64,000 nt of DNA. Source: Mauremys mutica. Its lineage: Eukaryota > Chordata > Testudines > Geoemydidae. Under the pieces are notes generated by a model. It worked only from the letters and a program-made list of their open reading frames with translations, was not told where the DNA came from and searched no databases. Position numbers and translations under genes: made by a program. Positions 48,350 through 60,632 of this stretch are shown piece after piece. The DNA lies in the NCBI RefSeq assembly GCF_020497125.1, contig NC_059082.1:18775965-18839964 (forward strand), in the 5' to 3' direction. Within the stretch, counting starts at the first letter, position 1; every line of letters begins with the position of its first letter.

Positions 48350-49060
48350 TCCTTCCTACAGCTGCTACAAGGCCCGGATCACTGGGGCTAGAGCTCTGCC
48401 AGCCTGACTCGCTCCGCCACACGCCTTCCCACAGCCTGGCGCAGAGCCCAGGCCTCCTGACTCCGGCTCTCTCCAGATCCGCGCACGCTCCTTCCCACAC
48501 GGCCTAGGGTCGCATTCCAGCGTCCCGACGCCGGTACCTGGCCGCTTCCTCTGCCCCCAGCTTAGCCCGGGAGTGTCTCCCCGCCCCAGGGGGACGTGTC
48601 CCGGCGAGGCTGCGGGAGAGCGCCCGCCCTCGCAGGGGGAGCTTGGGGGGCGGAGTGGGAGGAGCCCACTCGAGTTCCGCCTCAGCAGCGATGGCCGCGT
48701 AGAGTCTCCTCAGCGGTAGTGCTCGGACATGGGCCTGCCCCGGGCCGGCAGCTTGAGGCAGCGAGTCTCCCCGGCGGTGAGTACGGACCCGGCCGCCCGC
48801 CCTCCTGGGCCTGGTGGCCGGGCTCGAGGGCAGAACGCGAGGGAGAGGCCCGGATGGGAGACGGCCTCTTCCTCCGGCCGTAGGTGCGGGCTCGGCTGTG
48901 AGGGCTGGCGGGGCTCCGGGGGCAGGTCCTGGTTCGGGGCAGCCCATCGCTTACCCGGACCGCTGAGCCGATCCGAGATCCGAGGCTGCCCAGGCCGGGC
49001 TGTGCAGGACGGTCGTGCGGGCTGGTGAGGGACAGGGGCTCAGTGTGGGCGCATGGGGGA
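48350..49060. promoter_or_regulatory. USP8: CpG-island promoter of USP8
   Basis: CpG-dense, GC-rich block centred on the first USP8 exon, with no TATA box. It lies 11.7 kb upstream of the start-codon exon. Open frames within it on both strands show no family features and are treated as composition artefacts. Confidence 0.8.
48660..48776 (+). other. USP8: USP8 non-coding first exon (5' limit approximate)
   Basis: Ends at a consensus donor, CCGGCG|GTGAGTAC, at 48777. The sequence before it contains GATGGCCGCG, a YY1-like element often found at transcription starts. The right boundary is firm if this donor is used and the left boundary is an estimate. A diverged copy occurs at 50401-50525. Confidence 0.65.
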
Positions 49061-49194
49061 CAGTGGGGCTGGTCGGGGAACAGGAGGGGAGACTGGCTGG
49101 AGGCCCTGCAGGACAGGAGAGGGTGGTGCGGGGATGGGTTAGCCGAGGAGACTGGTATCCAGGGCTGGGGGTCCTGTTCCTGACTGCCAGTAAC

Positions 49195-49345
49195 TTGCTT
49201 GTGTGACCTTGTCACTTAATCCTCTTTAGCCTCAGTTTACCAGTAGGTAAAATGGAACTGGCTCTAGGCACCTGATCAGGAGGCTTAATATTTGTAAAGC
49301 ACTGTAAGAGCTTCAGGTGAAGAGTGCTGTGGAAACAAGTTATGA
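49195..49345. repeat. MIR-type SINE
   Basis: TGTGACCTTGTCACTTAATC, CCTCAGTTTACCAGTAGGTA and TTTGTAAAGCACTGTAAGAG follow the MIR order. Confidence 0.65.
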
Positions 49346-49577
49346 TTTTATTTTGATGGTTTAACAAGCATTATGAATGTTTTATGCTGGGTGAAGTATG
49401 CAGATCCATAGTTTTGGGAGCTGCCATGGTGTGGTGTCTATTTTGAAGGACTTAGGGTGCCCACAGCTATATCAAAAGGAAACTGTCTGGTTAAAAAACA
49501 AAAATTAAAGTAGCCTTGTATTACCACTTTAGTGATTAAAAACCAAAACAAATTACAATAAGTGGTAGAAAGTTAGA

Positions 49578-49601
49578 TTTTATTTATTTATTTATTTATT
49601 T
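49578..49601. repeat. (TTTA)n microsatellite
   Basis: Repeated TTTA units in the first USP8 intron. Confidence 0.85.
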
Positions 49602-50400
49602 TTGGCACCTCACGCAATTTGGATAAATATACAAGTTAGCCAGTTTCACTTTCTGGTTCCCTTATTTCTACAGTAACTTGTTTGGATTGAATTATTTTTC
49701 ACCGAACTTTCCCCCCCTCCCCCTTTCTTTAAAGTCACTAACTTTTTTAGTAGTTTAGAGTTGTGTACACAACAATAGTTTACAAAACCAATTTTCTGGC
49801 CTAAACTACCTGACAACATGTATTCATCTAGCAGTCAAGTAAAGGGCTTCCTCAAAAGTGCTAAAGTGCTTTTGGACAGTTGATCATATGAGCCTTGATC
49901 CTGCAATCTGAAATCTTTTCACACGGATCAGTGGGAATCTGCACTGAAGGACCATATTCCCATGTGGAGTTCCATTGGAATCAGTCTGTTTGTCTCAGAT
50001 TGCATGACTGTCCCTAAAACGTTAATCTTGAAAAATTTTAAGAGTAGATTCACAAATCTAATTCTAACAAAACAAGATCAAATATTTGCATGCAGAATGT
50101 AGGCAGTAAACTTTACTTTTAAAATTGGGAGAAACCTGTCTCCCACTTACTGAATTCTTGGACATTAAATATGTATAAAAAGATTAATTCTTCACTACCT
50201 ACCAGAACGTGGTGTGCAATACTTGCCATGTCAGTCTAGGTCAAAAAGACAGCACAGAGTCATGTTGCAAGTAGCATATTCCATTATTTCCACTGGTTAT
50301 TATAGTCACTGCTTACTCATATCCTCTGTAAATACAATCGTTAATTAACTATGTAAAAGATCTTTTACACATAGGTTATTTAGTGTAGAGGTTGGGATTG

Positions 50401-50525
50401 GGTTGGGAGGAGTCCACTTGAGTTCTGTCTCAGCAACTATGGCCATGTAGAGTCTCCTCAGCGGTACTGTTCGGACATGGGCCTGCCCCGGGTCGGCAGC
50501 CTGAGGCAGTGAGTACAGACCCTGT
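50401..50525 (+). repeat. Diverged duplicate of USP8 exon 1 and its donor region
   Basis: This stretch aligns to 48656-48787 through exon 1 and past the donor, including a 19-base run TAGAGTCTCCTCAGCGGTA. Most differences are CG to TG/CA changes (for example ACTCGAG to ACTTGAG, ACGGACC to ACAGACC), as expected for a methylated copy. About 16 bp just before the original donor are missing, yet GTGAGTAC is kept. Because intron sequence after the donor is also copied, this is a DNA-level duplication, not a retrocopy. Confidence 0.85.
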
Positions 50526-50945
50526 CCTCCTAACTCTGTCAGTGCAGCATAGCTTCTGGGGGTGTTGTGCTATAATAGAGGAATCTTGTAGGAGGTAGTC
50601 AGTCTAGCAGATGTTCTGACATCTGCCAAATGGAGACCCAGGTCCTCCTTGGATGTTGAGCATCACTCCCTGTCTCATTGAAAGGAACTTTTGGGGAACT
50701 TCAGTGAGGTGAACCTTGGAGAGTTTCTAGAGGGTGTCTCAGCCATGCTTGGCCTTTACCATTAGAGCCAAGGATAGGATGTGGCCTTTTAGTTTTAGTG
50801 GACTGATTAAATCAAAATTTAGTTTCCTGGTCATAACTGATTAAATGCTATTTACAAAAATGAAGTGAAAATGGTATTCTATGAAAATGTTTGTTTACAA
50901 AAAAGTCCCATGTATTTCCTTGTTAACTAGCCCCTTAATTTTTGT

Positions 50946-51113
50946 ATCAGAGGGGTAGCCATGTTAGTCTGGATCTGTAAAAGCAGCAAAGAATCCTGTG
51001 GCACCTTATAGACTAACAGACGTTTTGCAGCATGAGCTTTCGTGGGTAAATACCCACTTCGTCGGATGTTAGTCTATAAGGTGCCACAGGATTCTGTGTT
51101 AGTTTTTGTAGTA
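50946..51113. mobile_element. Penelope-like tail fragment, foldback
   Basis: Reads GGGGTAGCCATGTTAGTCTG, AAAGAATCCTGTGGCACCTT and the AGCTTTCGTGGGTAAATACC tail. It then turns back with AGTCTATAAGGTGCCACAGG. Shared with 9271-9360. Confidence 0.65.
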
Positions 51114-51675
51114 TTCAGATGCAGCAATATGGAAATTTGACAGCTTCTCGGGTAAATGTTTTTTAAAAGGGAGTGTTACTTGCATTAAATATTAAAATAG
51201 GATCAATACAGCTCCTGTATATATTATTATTTTAAATTCAGTTTTACTCTGCCCCTAAATTTTCAATATGCTGCAGTAACAACACAGAACTGCATTGTCA
51301 AAGTTGAAAGAGGGAAGTTTTAGCAAGTAGAGGCCCAATCCTAAAAGAGATGTTCACATGTTTAACTTTACTACTGGGAATAATCCCTTTGAAATCATTG
51401 GAACTCTTCGTGGTAGTAAAGTTAGGCACATGTGTAAATCTTTGCCAGATTGGGGCCTAAGTAGGCTCTTGGCACTTGGGATGACACTGGTGGGGGCTTG
51501 GGATAAACAAACACTAATTGGTTATCTTGTTAAGATGACAAGCAATTCAGTAGTTAATATGGGCACTTGTTTTTCTTCAGTATTAACACTTATAATGAGT
51601 AGAGTAGTTTACAGCTCTTAGATCTATTGTTTATACTGTCTGCAGACTCAGGAAGACACATTACTGATTTAAGTC

Positions 51676-51775
51676 TAGTCTACATTCAGAGGATTTGCTG
51701 GTTTAACTATATCAGCGTAGTTAAATCAGCAAAAGCCTTCTAGTGTAGATGCAGATTATTGGTATTAGAGTGCTT
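51676..51775. repeat. Small palindromic MITE fragment
   Basis: AGTCTAGTCTACATTCAGAG and CTTCTAGTGTAGATGCAG surround the inner palindrome TGGTTTAACTATATCAGCG / GTAGTTAAATCAGC. Confidence 0.5.
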
Positions 51776-51849
51776 ATACTGCTATCGCTTATACTTTTAT
51801 CTTATCTCTTTTAACAAATAAAAGTCACCCTCCTTACAGACATAACTAT

Positions 51850-53180
51850 GCCTGCAAAACTTTAGAGTGGTAGTAGTGTTGATGTAATATTCTTAGACTT
51901 GTATAAGACGTTTGACTTGGTACTGCATGATAATTTAAATAAAAATCTAGAATATAAAATTAACATAGCACACATTAAATGAATTAAAAATTGACTAATT
52001 GATAGGTCTCAATGTAACTGTAAACAGGGAATCGTCATTGAATGGGATATGTTTCTAGGGAGGTCCTGCAGGGATTTAACATTTTAATCAATACTCTGGA
52101 AGAAAACGTAAAATCATCACTAATAAAGTACTCAAATGACACAAATTGGGGACGTGTTAAATAATGAAGAGGACAGGTGATTGATTCAGAGAAATTTGGA
52201 TTGCTTGGTAAACTAGGTGCAAGCAAACAATATGTATTTTAATATGGCTAAATGTAAATGTATACATCTAGGAACAAAGAATGTAGGCCATACTCACAGG
52301 ATGGTGGACTATCCCAGAAAGCAGTGATTCTGAAAAAGATTTGGGAGTTGAGGTGGATAATCAGCTCAACATGAGTTCCCAGTGTGATGCTATGGCCAAA
52401 AAAGGTGCTAATGCAATCCTGGGATGCATAAACGGGAATCTCGAGTAGGAGTAGAGAGGTTATTTTACATCTGTATTTGGCGCTGGTGCGACCACTGCTG
52501 GAGTCCAGTTCTGGTGTCCACAATTTTAGAAGGATGTTGATAAATCAGAGGATTCAGAAAAGAGCCACTGGAATAATTAGAGGATTAGAGAACATGTTTT
52601 ATAGTGATAAACTAAATAGACTGAGCTCCTAGAGTCTAACAAAGAGAAGGTTAAGGGGTGATTTGACTACAGAATACAGTAAAAGCTGTGTTATCTGGCC
52701 CTGTACCAACTCCCTCCCAGAGCCTGCACCCCACACCCCCTCCCGTGCCCCAACCCCATGCCCTCAAACTCACTCTCTCTTAGTTAACTGGCATTTTTCA
52801 CTTTTTCACTTACCCCAGTCCTTCAACATGTCAGATAAACAAAGCTTGTACTGTATAAGTATCTACGTAGGGAACAAATATTTAATAATGGGCTCTTCAA
52901 TCTAGCAGAGAAAGGTATTACATGATCCTATGGCTGGAAGTGGAAGCTAGACAAATTCAGACTGATAAAACAAAATTTTTAATGGGGAGTGTAATTAACA
53001 CTGGAACAATTTAGCAAGGGTCATGGTGGATTCTCCATCAACAACAATTTTTAAATCAAGATTGGATGTTTTTCTGAAAGATATGCTCTAGGAATTATTT
53101 TTGGGAAGCTTTATGGCCTGTGTCATATCGGCGGTCAGACTAGATAATCACAGTGGCCCCTTCTGGCCTTAGAATCTATG
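51850..53180 (+). mobile_element. CR1 LINE, 3' part, interrupted by a mariner-like MITE
   Basis: Degraded reverse-transcriptase coding (ILRLV-like reading around 51895, 52050-52560) followed by the characteristic 3' untranslated end GTCAGACTAGATAATCACAG...CCTTCTGGCCTTAGAATC. Positions 52677-52853 are a later insertion. Many stops and indels show it is old. Confidence 0.87.
52677..52853. mobile_element. Tc1/mariner (Tigger)-like MITE inside the CR1
   Basis: Ends CAGTAAAAGCTGTGTTATCT and (reversed) CAGTACAAGCTTTGTTTATC, flanked by TA on both sides. Confidence 0.8.
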
Positions 53181-54037
53181 CAGTGTACACTGGCTCTTAC
53201 ACTCGGTTCAAAAAATTGTGTTTTTTTGCAACTGTAATATCTGGAAACAATTTTCTTAGTGAATGCTTAGACTCTGGAGATCAGTTATGCAGCAAGTGGT
53301 GTATTCTGCAGAAAACTGTCTATAGACGGGGACCCATATATCCTGTAATTCCACAAAGGAATTTTGTAAGAGGAATGGCTAGGTCAGGGATTTGGTAAGG
53401 GCTTATTCAGTTCTTCCCCTGTAGGCTATTAATGCAAATCTAGGATGGGTTGAAGCAGCAGCATGAGCACCACTAGTGTTTTAATTGAATTGGAGGAGGT
53501 GAGCTAGGAGTGATTGGATGAAAGTGTGGGGAAGACACTGAGTGGAAATATTTTAAAAGTATGAGACTGAAGGAGAGAGAAATTTAGGAGAGGAGGTAGC
53601 ATGGCTTGTCATGTTTCCACTCCTGAATGCCAAGCTGAGTGCTCTTGTAACTGATCATAAATCAATTTTTCCCTCTAAGGGGATAGTAGCACCCTACCTA
53701 GTAACAGTAGTTAGGTAAGACAAGCTTCTGTAGCCAGCCCAATGGAGGGAAGGGAGCCAGTGAGACTTGTCAGCAGTCTGAATTAAATGGTTGACTTTGG
53801 AAGCACTGTGTATGGTAGTGGTTCAGTTTGTCTAAAGAACTGCTGCTAGTCAAAGCAGCAGAGAAATAAATTGCGAACTCTAAACTGTACTGACATATTC
53901 CTCATAGGTATGTAATCGCAGGTGACTCTTTTGCAGGAGTGTCTTTGTGACTTTGCTTTTTCTTGAAACTAGAACAAAATTTGAACTCCTTTCTCCAGTA
54001 AAGAGCCAGTGACTGTTTTTAACCCCTGAAAAGAAGT
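53181..54037. other. USP8 intron 1, no gene seen
   Basis: Unremarkable sequence between the CR1 and the hAT remnant. Confidence 0.55.
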
Positions 54038-54396
54038 GTTAAATTTAGGGCTGTCAAGCGATTAAAAAAATTAATCATGCAATTAATCTCACTGTTAAAC
54101 AATAGAATACCATTTATTTAAATATTTTTGGATGTTTTCTACATTTTCAAATATATTGATTTCAATTACAACACAGAATACAAAGTGTACAGTGCTCACT
54201 TTATATTTTTGATTACAAGTATTTAGACTGTAAAAAACAGAAGAAATAGTATTTTTCAATTCACCTAATACAAGTACTGTAGTGGAATCTCTTTATCATG
54301 TAAGTTGAACTTACAAATGTAGAATTATGTGCAAAAAAAAATGCATTCAAAAAATAAAACAATGTAAAAGTTTAGATCCAGCAAGTCCACTGAGTA

Positions 54397-54900
54397 CTAC
54401 TTCTTGTTCAGCCAAACAAGTTTATTTACATTTGCAGGAGATAATGCTGCCCATTTCTTGTTTACAGTGTCACCTGAAAGTGAGAACAGGCAGTCACATG
54501 GCATTGTTGTAGCTGGCATCACAAAATATTTACGTGCCAGATGCACTAAAGATTCATATGTCCCTTCATGCATCAGCCACCATTCCAGAGGACATGCGTC
54601 CATACTGATGACGGGTTCTGCTCAATAATAATCCAAAGCAGTGCAGATCGAAGCACGTTCATTTTCATTATCTGAGTCAGATGCCACCAGCAGAAGGTAG
54701 TGGTTTTCTTTTTTGGTGGTTCAAGTTCTGTAGTTTCTGCATTGGAGTGTTTCTCTTTTAAGACTTCTGAAAGCATGCGCCACATCTCATCCCTCTCAGA
54801 TTTTGGAAGGCACTTCAGATTCTTAAACTTTGGGTCGAGTGCTGTGACTATCTTTAGAAATCTCACATTAGTACCTTCTTTGCATTTTGTCAAATCTGCA
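54397..54900 (-). pseudogene. hAT transposase C-terminal fragment (minus copy)
   Basis: The minus-strand frames read IVTALDPKFKNLKCL and then, after a frame change near 54590-54610, CPLEWWLMHEGTYESLVHLA and NKKWAALSPANVNKLVWL. These match the end of ZBED-like hAT transposases, including the hATC dimerisation motif. It is broken by stops and frame changes. Confidence 0.82.
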
Positions 54901-55077
54901 GTGAAAGTGTTCTTAAAATTAACAACATGTGCTGGGTCATGCAGTCATATGACCTGCTATGACATGAAATATATGGCAGAATGTGGGCAAAACCGAGCAA
55001 GGGATGTACAATTCTTCCCCAAGGGGTTCAGTCACAAATTTAATTAACACGTTATTTTTTTAACGAGCATCATCAGC

Positions 55078-55296
55078 ATGGAAGCATGTCCCCTGGAATG
55101 GTGGCTGAAGCATGAAGGGGCATACAAATGTTTAGCATATCTGGCACGTAAATACCTTGCAATGCCAGCTACAAAAGTGCTATGCAAATGCCTGTTCTCA
55201 CTTTCTGGTGACATTGTAAATAAGAAGATGGCAGCATTATCTCCTATAAATGTAAACAAACTTGTTTCTCTTAGTGATTGGCTGAACAAGAAGTAG
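55078..55296 (+). pseudogene. hAT transposase dimerisation fragment (plus copy)
   Basis: The plus frame reads EACPLEWWLKHEGAYKCLAY, LARKYLAMPAT and SLSGDIVNKKMAALSPINVN, the same hATC segment as at 54397-54603 but on the other strand. It starts at a short AT-rich junction with no upstream domain. Confidence 0.82.
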
Positions 55297-56632
55297 GACT
55301 GAATGGACTTGTAGGCGCTAAAGTTTTACATTGTTTTGTTTTTGAGTGCAGTTATGTAACAAAAAAAAAATCTACATTTGGAAGTTGTACTTTCATGATA
55401 GATTGCATTACAGTACGTGTATGAGGTGAATTGAAAAATACTATCTTTTGTAATAAAAATATACACTTTGATTTCAATTAACACAGAATACAATATATAT
55501 GAAAATGTAGACACATATTTAATACATATTTCAATTGGTATTCTATTTAAGTGTGATTAAAACTGCGATTAATCGTGATTAATTATTTTGAGTTAATCAC
55601 ATGAGTTAACTGCAATTAATTGACAGCCCTAGTTAAATTCTGTATTGTAAACAGCAGCTGATTTTTTTTTTTTTTTAAAGTCTACAGAAGCTAGGAAATC
55701 CAGAGCTCAGGTTGCTACTCTGTCCCTAATACACTTTGTATATGGGCATAGCAGGATGACGACAACATCATCACACACTTTTTTTAGAGTCTACTGCAAT
55801 AACTAAATGCAATAGTGAGTTAAGGAGAGAAAGAATACTAAATCTGAATCTCTTTGGTTTTGTCTATATAATGACAAAGCCTAAGCAGAACATTGTTAAG
55901 CAATCTTAGTATAGAGTACAAAACATTTGTTTCTTGTGAAATAGGCATATGACCTGTCAAGCATTGATTTTTCTTTGTGCTTTGACTTTATCTGAAATTG
56001 ACATGTCTGTATTTAATTACAGCTTCAGTTTGCATAAAACTGTATTATGCCCAAATGTATGTGTGAACTCACGTTGTCAATTGATGTTAATACCAATCTA
56101 ACAATATTATCTCTGCCGCAAAAACTGTGGGAAGAGCACAAACACTTTTGTTTAAGAGTCTTATAAGTTGTTGCTGTTACATGTGGCTTTTTTGTTTAAA
56201 TAGGTCTTATTTCCAGCCCATCTCTACCCAAGGAGGCTATTGCTCCATTTGGAAATGTTCATTATTCCTCCATTTTGGAGTTGGTCTCCAGGAGCAACAA
56301 TGACAAATTAAAAACAAAATGAACCTTGGAACTGATTTAGTTCAGATAACACTATAGCTCAGCCCAGCACAACACAACAATGTCAGTAACAAATTATGTC
56401 ACCATAGCTTTTCCATATCACCTTTTAGCTCTTCATCTGTTTTGGAGATAGGGTGAAGAGAGTCAGTGACCCACTGTATAAATGTCTCATCACTTCTGAT
56501 GAGTTTGATTCACCTCATTCAAACTCCTACTGCACTAGCAATGTAGATTCATGTTTGTTTAGAATTCTGATTCTTAAGGAAAACACAACTTCATGGAGAA
56601 ATTCAAGCCACGTTTTATAAAATAGTCTAGAT

Positions 56633-56906
56633 CGGGAGTTTTCAAGCTTTCATAGTGGGCCACGCTCTTTCCCACTCAATTGCAGGGACCACTTCCCTTC
56701 CCACTGGCAATCAAATAATATTTCTATGTTACGAAGAGCAATTTTAGAAAACTAAGGTATTTTAGCTTCTTTTAATATGCTTTAGGAGCTTAAAAGAGGG
56801 GGGGGGGCAGAATCAGCACTCTGTGACTGGCCAGCTCTCCGGAGACCACCACAGAGTACTTCTTTGACCACCAGTAATCCACAGACTATAGTTTGGGAAC
56901 CATTGA
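56633..56906. mobile_element. Old, degraded hAT MITE
   Basis: The left end CGGGAGTTTTCAAGCTTTC pairs imperfectly with the right end AGTTTGGGAACCATTG. The flanks GTCTAGAT / ATCTGGAA are a weak 8-bp match. It resembles the CAGTGGTTCCCAAACT families. Confidence 0.6.
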
Positions 56907-58229
56907 TCTGGAAAATTATGAAGGTGCTAGTCACCGTTACATACTTAAGGTTGAGTATTGCACTTTTGCAAGGTTAAGTTAGAAATTACAGTAGAAATCT
57001 TAGATGAATTTATGAAATCCACAGTAAAGCCAAATGTTTATCATGATTGTGTCTGATACCAAAAAGTGTAATAAGTAATCTGTTGATTTCTTTTCAAAAA
57101 GACAGTTACAGTACTCCTACATCCTTTCCTTATTAATTTTATGTTTAGTGCAGTAGCATCTGGAGCACCAGTCTTAAACCAGTGCCCCATGTACAGACAG
57201 AATCAAAGCCGTTAATTGTTTGGCAGTTAATTTACTCTTAGAAAAATCTTGAAAAAAAGATAAGGGGAGTGAAGAAACATTTCTGATAGGAAAAGAAAAC
57301 TAAATCTAGCACTGTGGTGTAGATGGCATGATCTTGGGGCTCATAACCGCAGCAGAAGAATAGTAAAATCTGGGAAGATGTTTGCTTCACTACTGAGAAA
57401 TTGTACAAATGAATAAGTGGCTAGACTGCTACTCACCTCATTTTCTCATAAAAAAAAATCTTTAGAGTAATTTTGGACCAGATAGAACTCTATATTTATT
57501 GTAGATTAGATCCCAAATAGAAATTCTAATGTCAATTATTGGGAGATTTTTATTAGCATCTTTCCCATTTTACAAAATGTCTGTTTTCTAGACTAGGGTG
57601 TTTTCATACCAGTGTCAGAATTCACACTTAAAGTTATAATACTTGTAAGACAGTTTATAATTCTCAATTACCTGCTACTGCTAAGAGTCTCAGAGAATAT
57701 AAAAGTTACATAACACATTGAACCTTGAAGATATATTTAGAAAGGACTTAAAGCTTCAGGGAAATGAAGTCTTTATTTACAGTCCTTAGAAAAAGACAGA
57801 AGCCAGCTAAGGCTGTCCTCTGAAGATGGGGGATTGAACAAGTAATGTGAAAATCTTATTAAAAAGAGAATGAAATCTTCTCACATAACTGCAGCATTAC
57901 CCCAAATTTGCTCCACCCTGTGCAGAAAAGGCTGTTACCTTGCAAGAAGCCAGAAGAGGAAGTTGCTCAGAAGAAAAAGATCTCTCAAAAGAAGCTGAAG
58001 AAGCAAAAACTTATGGCTCGGGAGTAAATCTGACATAACAGATGTACATAAATAAAAAAGAAAATGGGGGGAAAAAAAGTAGTATGTGTATGGGGGGCGG
58101 GAGGGGGAAGGGTATCCAAACCTATCACATTCTTTCAAAGCAGGATTTTGAAAGTATTGACTATCTCTGCATATGCCTTTTAGGGGAAGGTTCTTAATTC
58201 TGTATTTCACTTAAACTAAACATTTGATG

Positions 58230-58420
58230 GATTCTTAAATTTTGATGTCTTCAAATCAAAACTGGATGCCTTTGGGAAGTTATGCTTTAGCCAAACACAA
58301 ATTAGTTCAATTGTTCAAAACCAGGTAATTGGGTCAAATTTTATAGCCTCTACAGTATATACAGGAGTTCAGACTAGGTGATTTAATGATCCTTTCTGGC
58401 TTTTAAACCCTATGAATTTT
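58230..58420 (+). mobile_element. CR1 LINE 3'-end fragment
   Basis: TTCAGACTAGGTGATTTAAT followed by GATCCTTTCTGGCTTTTAAA matches the CR1 3' end with substitutions. Confidence 0.7.
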
Positions 58421-60456
58421 TGTCGTCGTTAGTGAAACGTGCTTGTTTGAGAACACAGGCATCTGAAGTCTTCCATTTATCCACTTTTGAGAATGAGGGG
58501 GGTAGTTCATTCTCCTTTCCCATTCGATCTTAGGATCACTGCTACGACTTACAATTGGGGCTTTTAATGTTGTTAGTTTTCTGATCTAAGCATCTGACTA
58601 CTAGGAAATGGGCTGAGACCATCAACTAATTTCACATAGACCATGAAACAGTGAGATGTGGTAACTACCATAGAACTCTTTATATCACATGATCATAACA
58701 ATGAAGTAATTTCTGTTGATAACCAAGAGAAGTCAGGCTTTTAACTGACTTATTACTCAATTTTGATAGTAGCCATTCCTAAATTATGGCTGTAAGTTTG
58801 AAGAGATAAATAACAAAGCTTCTTCCTGATGTCAGACCTTGAGGTGTTAAGATATGTCCTTAACTATATTAAAGATGAATTTAAGCATTGCTTCAGATGA
58901 CTGTCAGATTATCAAATCAGGAGATAAAAGCAAGAATGTGAAATTACCTCTAAATGATAATACTTAGCACAGAGCAATTTAGGAGATTTGTTTATTCCTT
59001 ATACAGGGCTAACTGTTTTTCTTTTCTTGATACTTATTCATTTTTATGCCCAGACTAGTGTAAGGGCAAGTTTTTAGAGTGGCCCCTTCTGAACCAGTAT
59101 TCTCTGTGGTTAAATCAGCAAGTCAAGTTCCTCCCCCCATTCCACCCTTCTTCTTGAGTAAAGAAAAGAGACTTCTCTTTTTTTTTGGGTATCGATCAGT
59201 ATTTTCTCTTTCCATGAAAATTGAACAGTCTGATTTAATTCAGAATAAAATCATATTTACTGTAAAATAATAATACTGGATAAGGTGGACATGTGCAAGA
59301 TGCCCAGCTGTTACGCTGATGGCTGCCTGGAGGAATCTTCTATATGAAAAACAAAAGCAATTATGTCTAAGCTAGTTATTAATACCTAGGGAGGTGTGGC
59401 AGAGATGTTGCAAATTTATGGATTATTGCAGCTTGCCTTCACTTGGCATGAGCGCTCTCTGCTACCTGTGTATTGCCAGTCACCTTTCTTGGGTAATGTC
59501 TGTGTGCAGAGGTCAGCCATAAGCAAGTCATAAATCAATTATCCTTTTAAGATTATGAATACATAAAAGGTCAATTTCTTTCTGATATACTTATTGGCTT
59601 TACATTAAAATTAATCTTTGTAGGATAAAGTAGTTTTTCTCCTCCTAAATTTCAGAATTACTTTCTCTCTCCTCCTGTTGTACCATGAAGACATCAGATT
59701 GCTCCCATTTCCAATTATTTTCCTAGAATTATATTTTAATAACTTCCCCCATAATTTTTTGAGGGATTTATTTATATTCATCCAAAAACTCAAATACATC
59801 TGTCTGGCATTGCTAGCACATAAGACTAGTAACAGGACTCTGAGGCAATTAACATTTAAATGGTTATATCCTAAACTTCTATGGTAATGTTCCTCCTCTT
59901 CTGGCTGAGTATTAAAGCTCAGGGAGATACCAGACAAATTAACAAATATGGTATTACAGATACAAAATGTAAAAGTATGATCGCTTCCTGTAGTACATGA
60001 CAATTTGTTTTTTTAAATTAGGAAAAAGCTTTTCTATGTAACTAGTAATTTGGTATTAATTTTTTACTTAACAGGTTACACTTAACACTATTAAAATAAT
60101 ATAGATAAGTGTTAAAAATAGCAGTGCCACAATTTTGTCAATTCTTTCCAATTCTGTAATTGACAGATTAGGTACTACAGTTCTGTTTCATAAATCAAAG
60201 TACGCCCAATGATTCAGTTAAGTTAAAAACTGTGCTTTTACATTTAATTAGGTTTTCTTTATTGCATAATTTCCAGAGGGTTCTATTACTAATAAGCTCT
60301 TCATTTGAAGTTGAGCAAATCTGTATGTTAAGCTAATTAATCATATAGATTTATTGCATTTAACTTCTTATGCTTCATGTTAAAACCTATATTTTAAAAA
60401 TCAGTTGAAGACATTAACAGAATGTGTTCAATAATATCCTATCTTTCTATTTTCAG

Positions 60457-60632
60457 AAAAACACCAATATTAGAGACATTTAAATAGCCATACTATCCTT
60501 GAAGGGACATAAGTAACCATACATTAACATGCCTGCTGTGGCTTCTGTACCTAAGGAACTATACCTCTGTACTTCATTGAAAGATCTTAACAAGAAAACA
60601 GAAATAAAAGCAGAGAAGACCAGTACAAAAAA
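60457..60632 (+). CDS. USP8: USP8 start-codon exon
   Basis: The acceptor is TATTTTCAG|AAAAAC. There are 72 bp of 5' untranslated sequence, then ATG at 60529 and 34 codons plus two bases (MPAVASVPKE to KTSTK, with AA carried over). The donor is AAAAAA|GTATGT. The untranslated part contains stops in all frames, which supports this start. Confidence 0.95.

Larger units (their letters stand above)
54046..55631. mobile_element. hAT transposon remnant with inverted transposase fragments
   Basis: Ends TAGGGCTGTCA and TGACAGCCCTA are flanked by a perfect 8-bp duplication GTTAAATT (54038-54045, 55632-55639). The subterminal regions are full of ATTAATC-type palindromes. Inside are two copies of the C-terminal hAT dimerisation region in opposite orientations, so the element is a rearranged foldback. 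Confidence 0.9.
55640..60456. other. USP8 intron 1, mostly unassigned
   Basis: AT-rich. It contains the old hAT at 56633 and the CR1 piece at 58230. Open frames here (for example on both strands near 59611-60003) have no domain features. Confidence 0.55.

Noticed and set aside
48504..49215. Open frames on both strands at the USP8 promoter
   Set aside because: Same CpG-island effect. The real USP8 start is in the exon at 60529, which matches the known protein.
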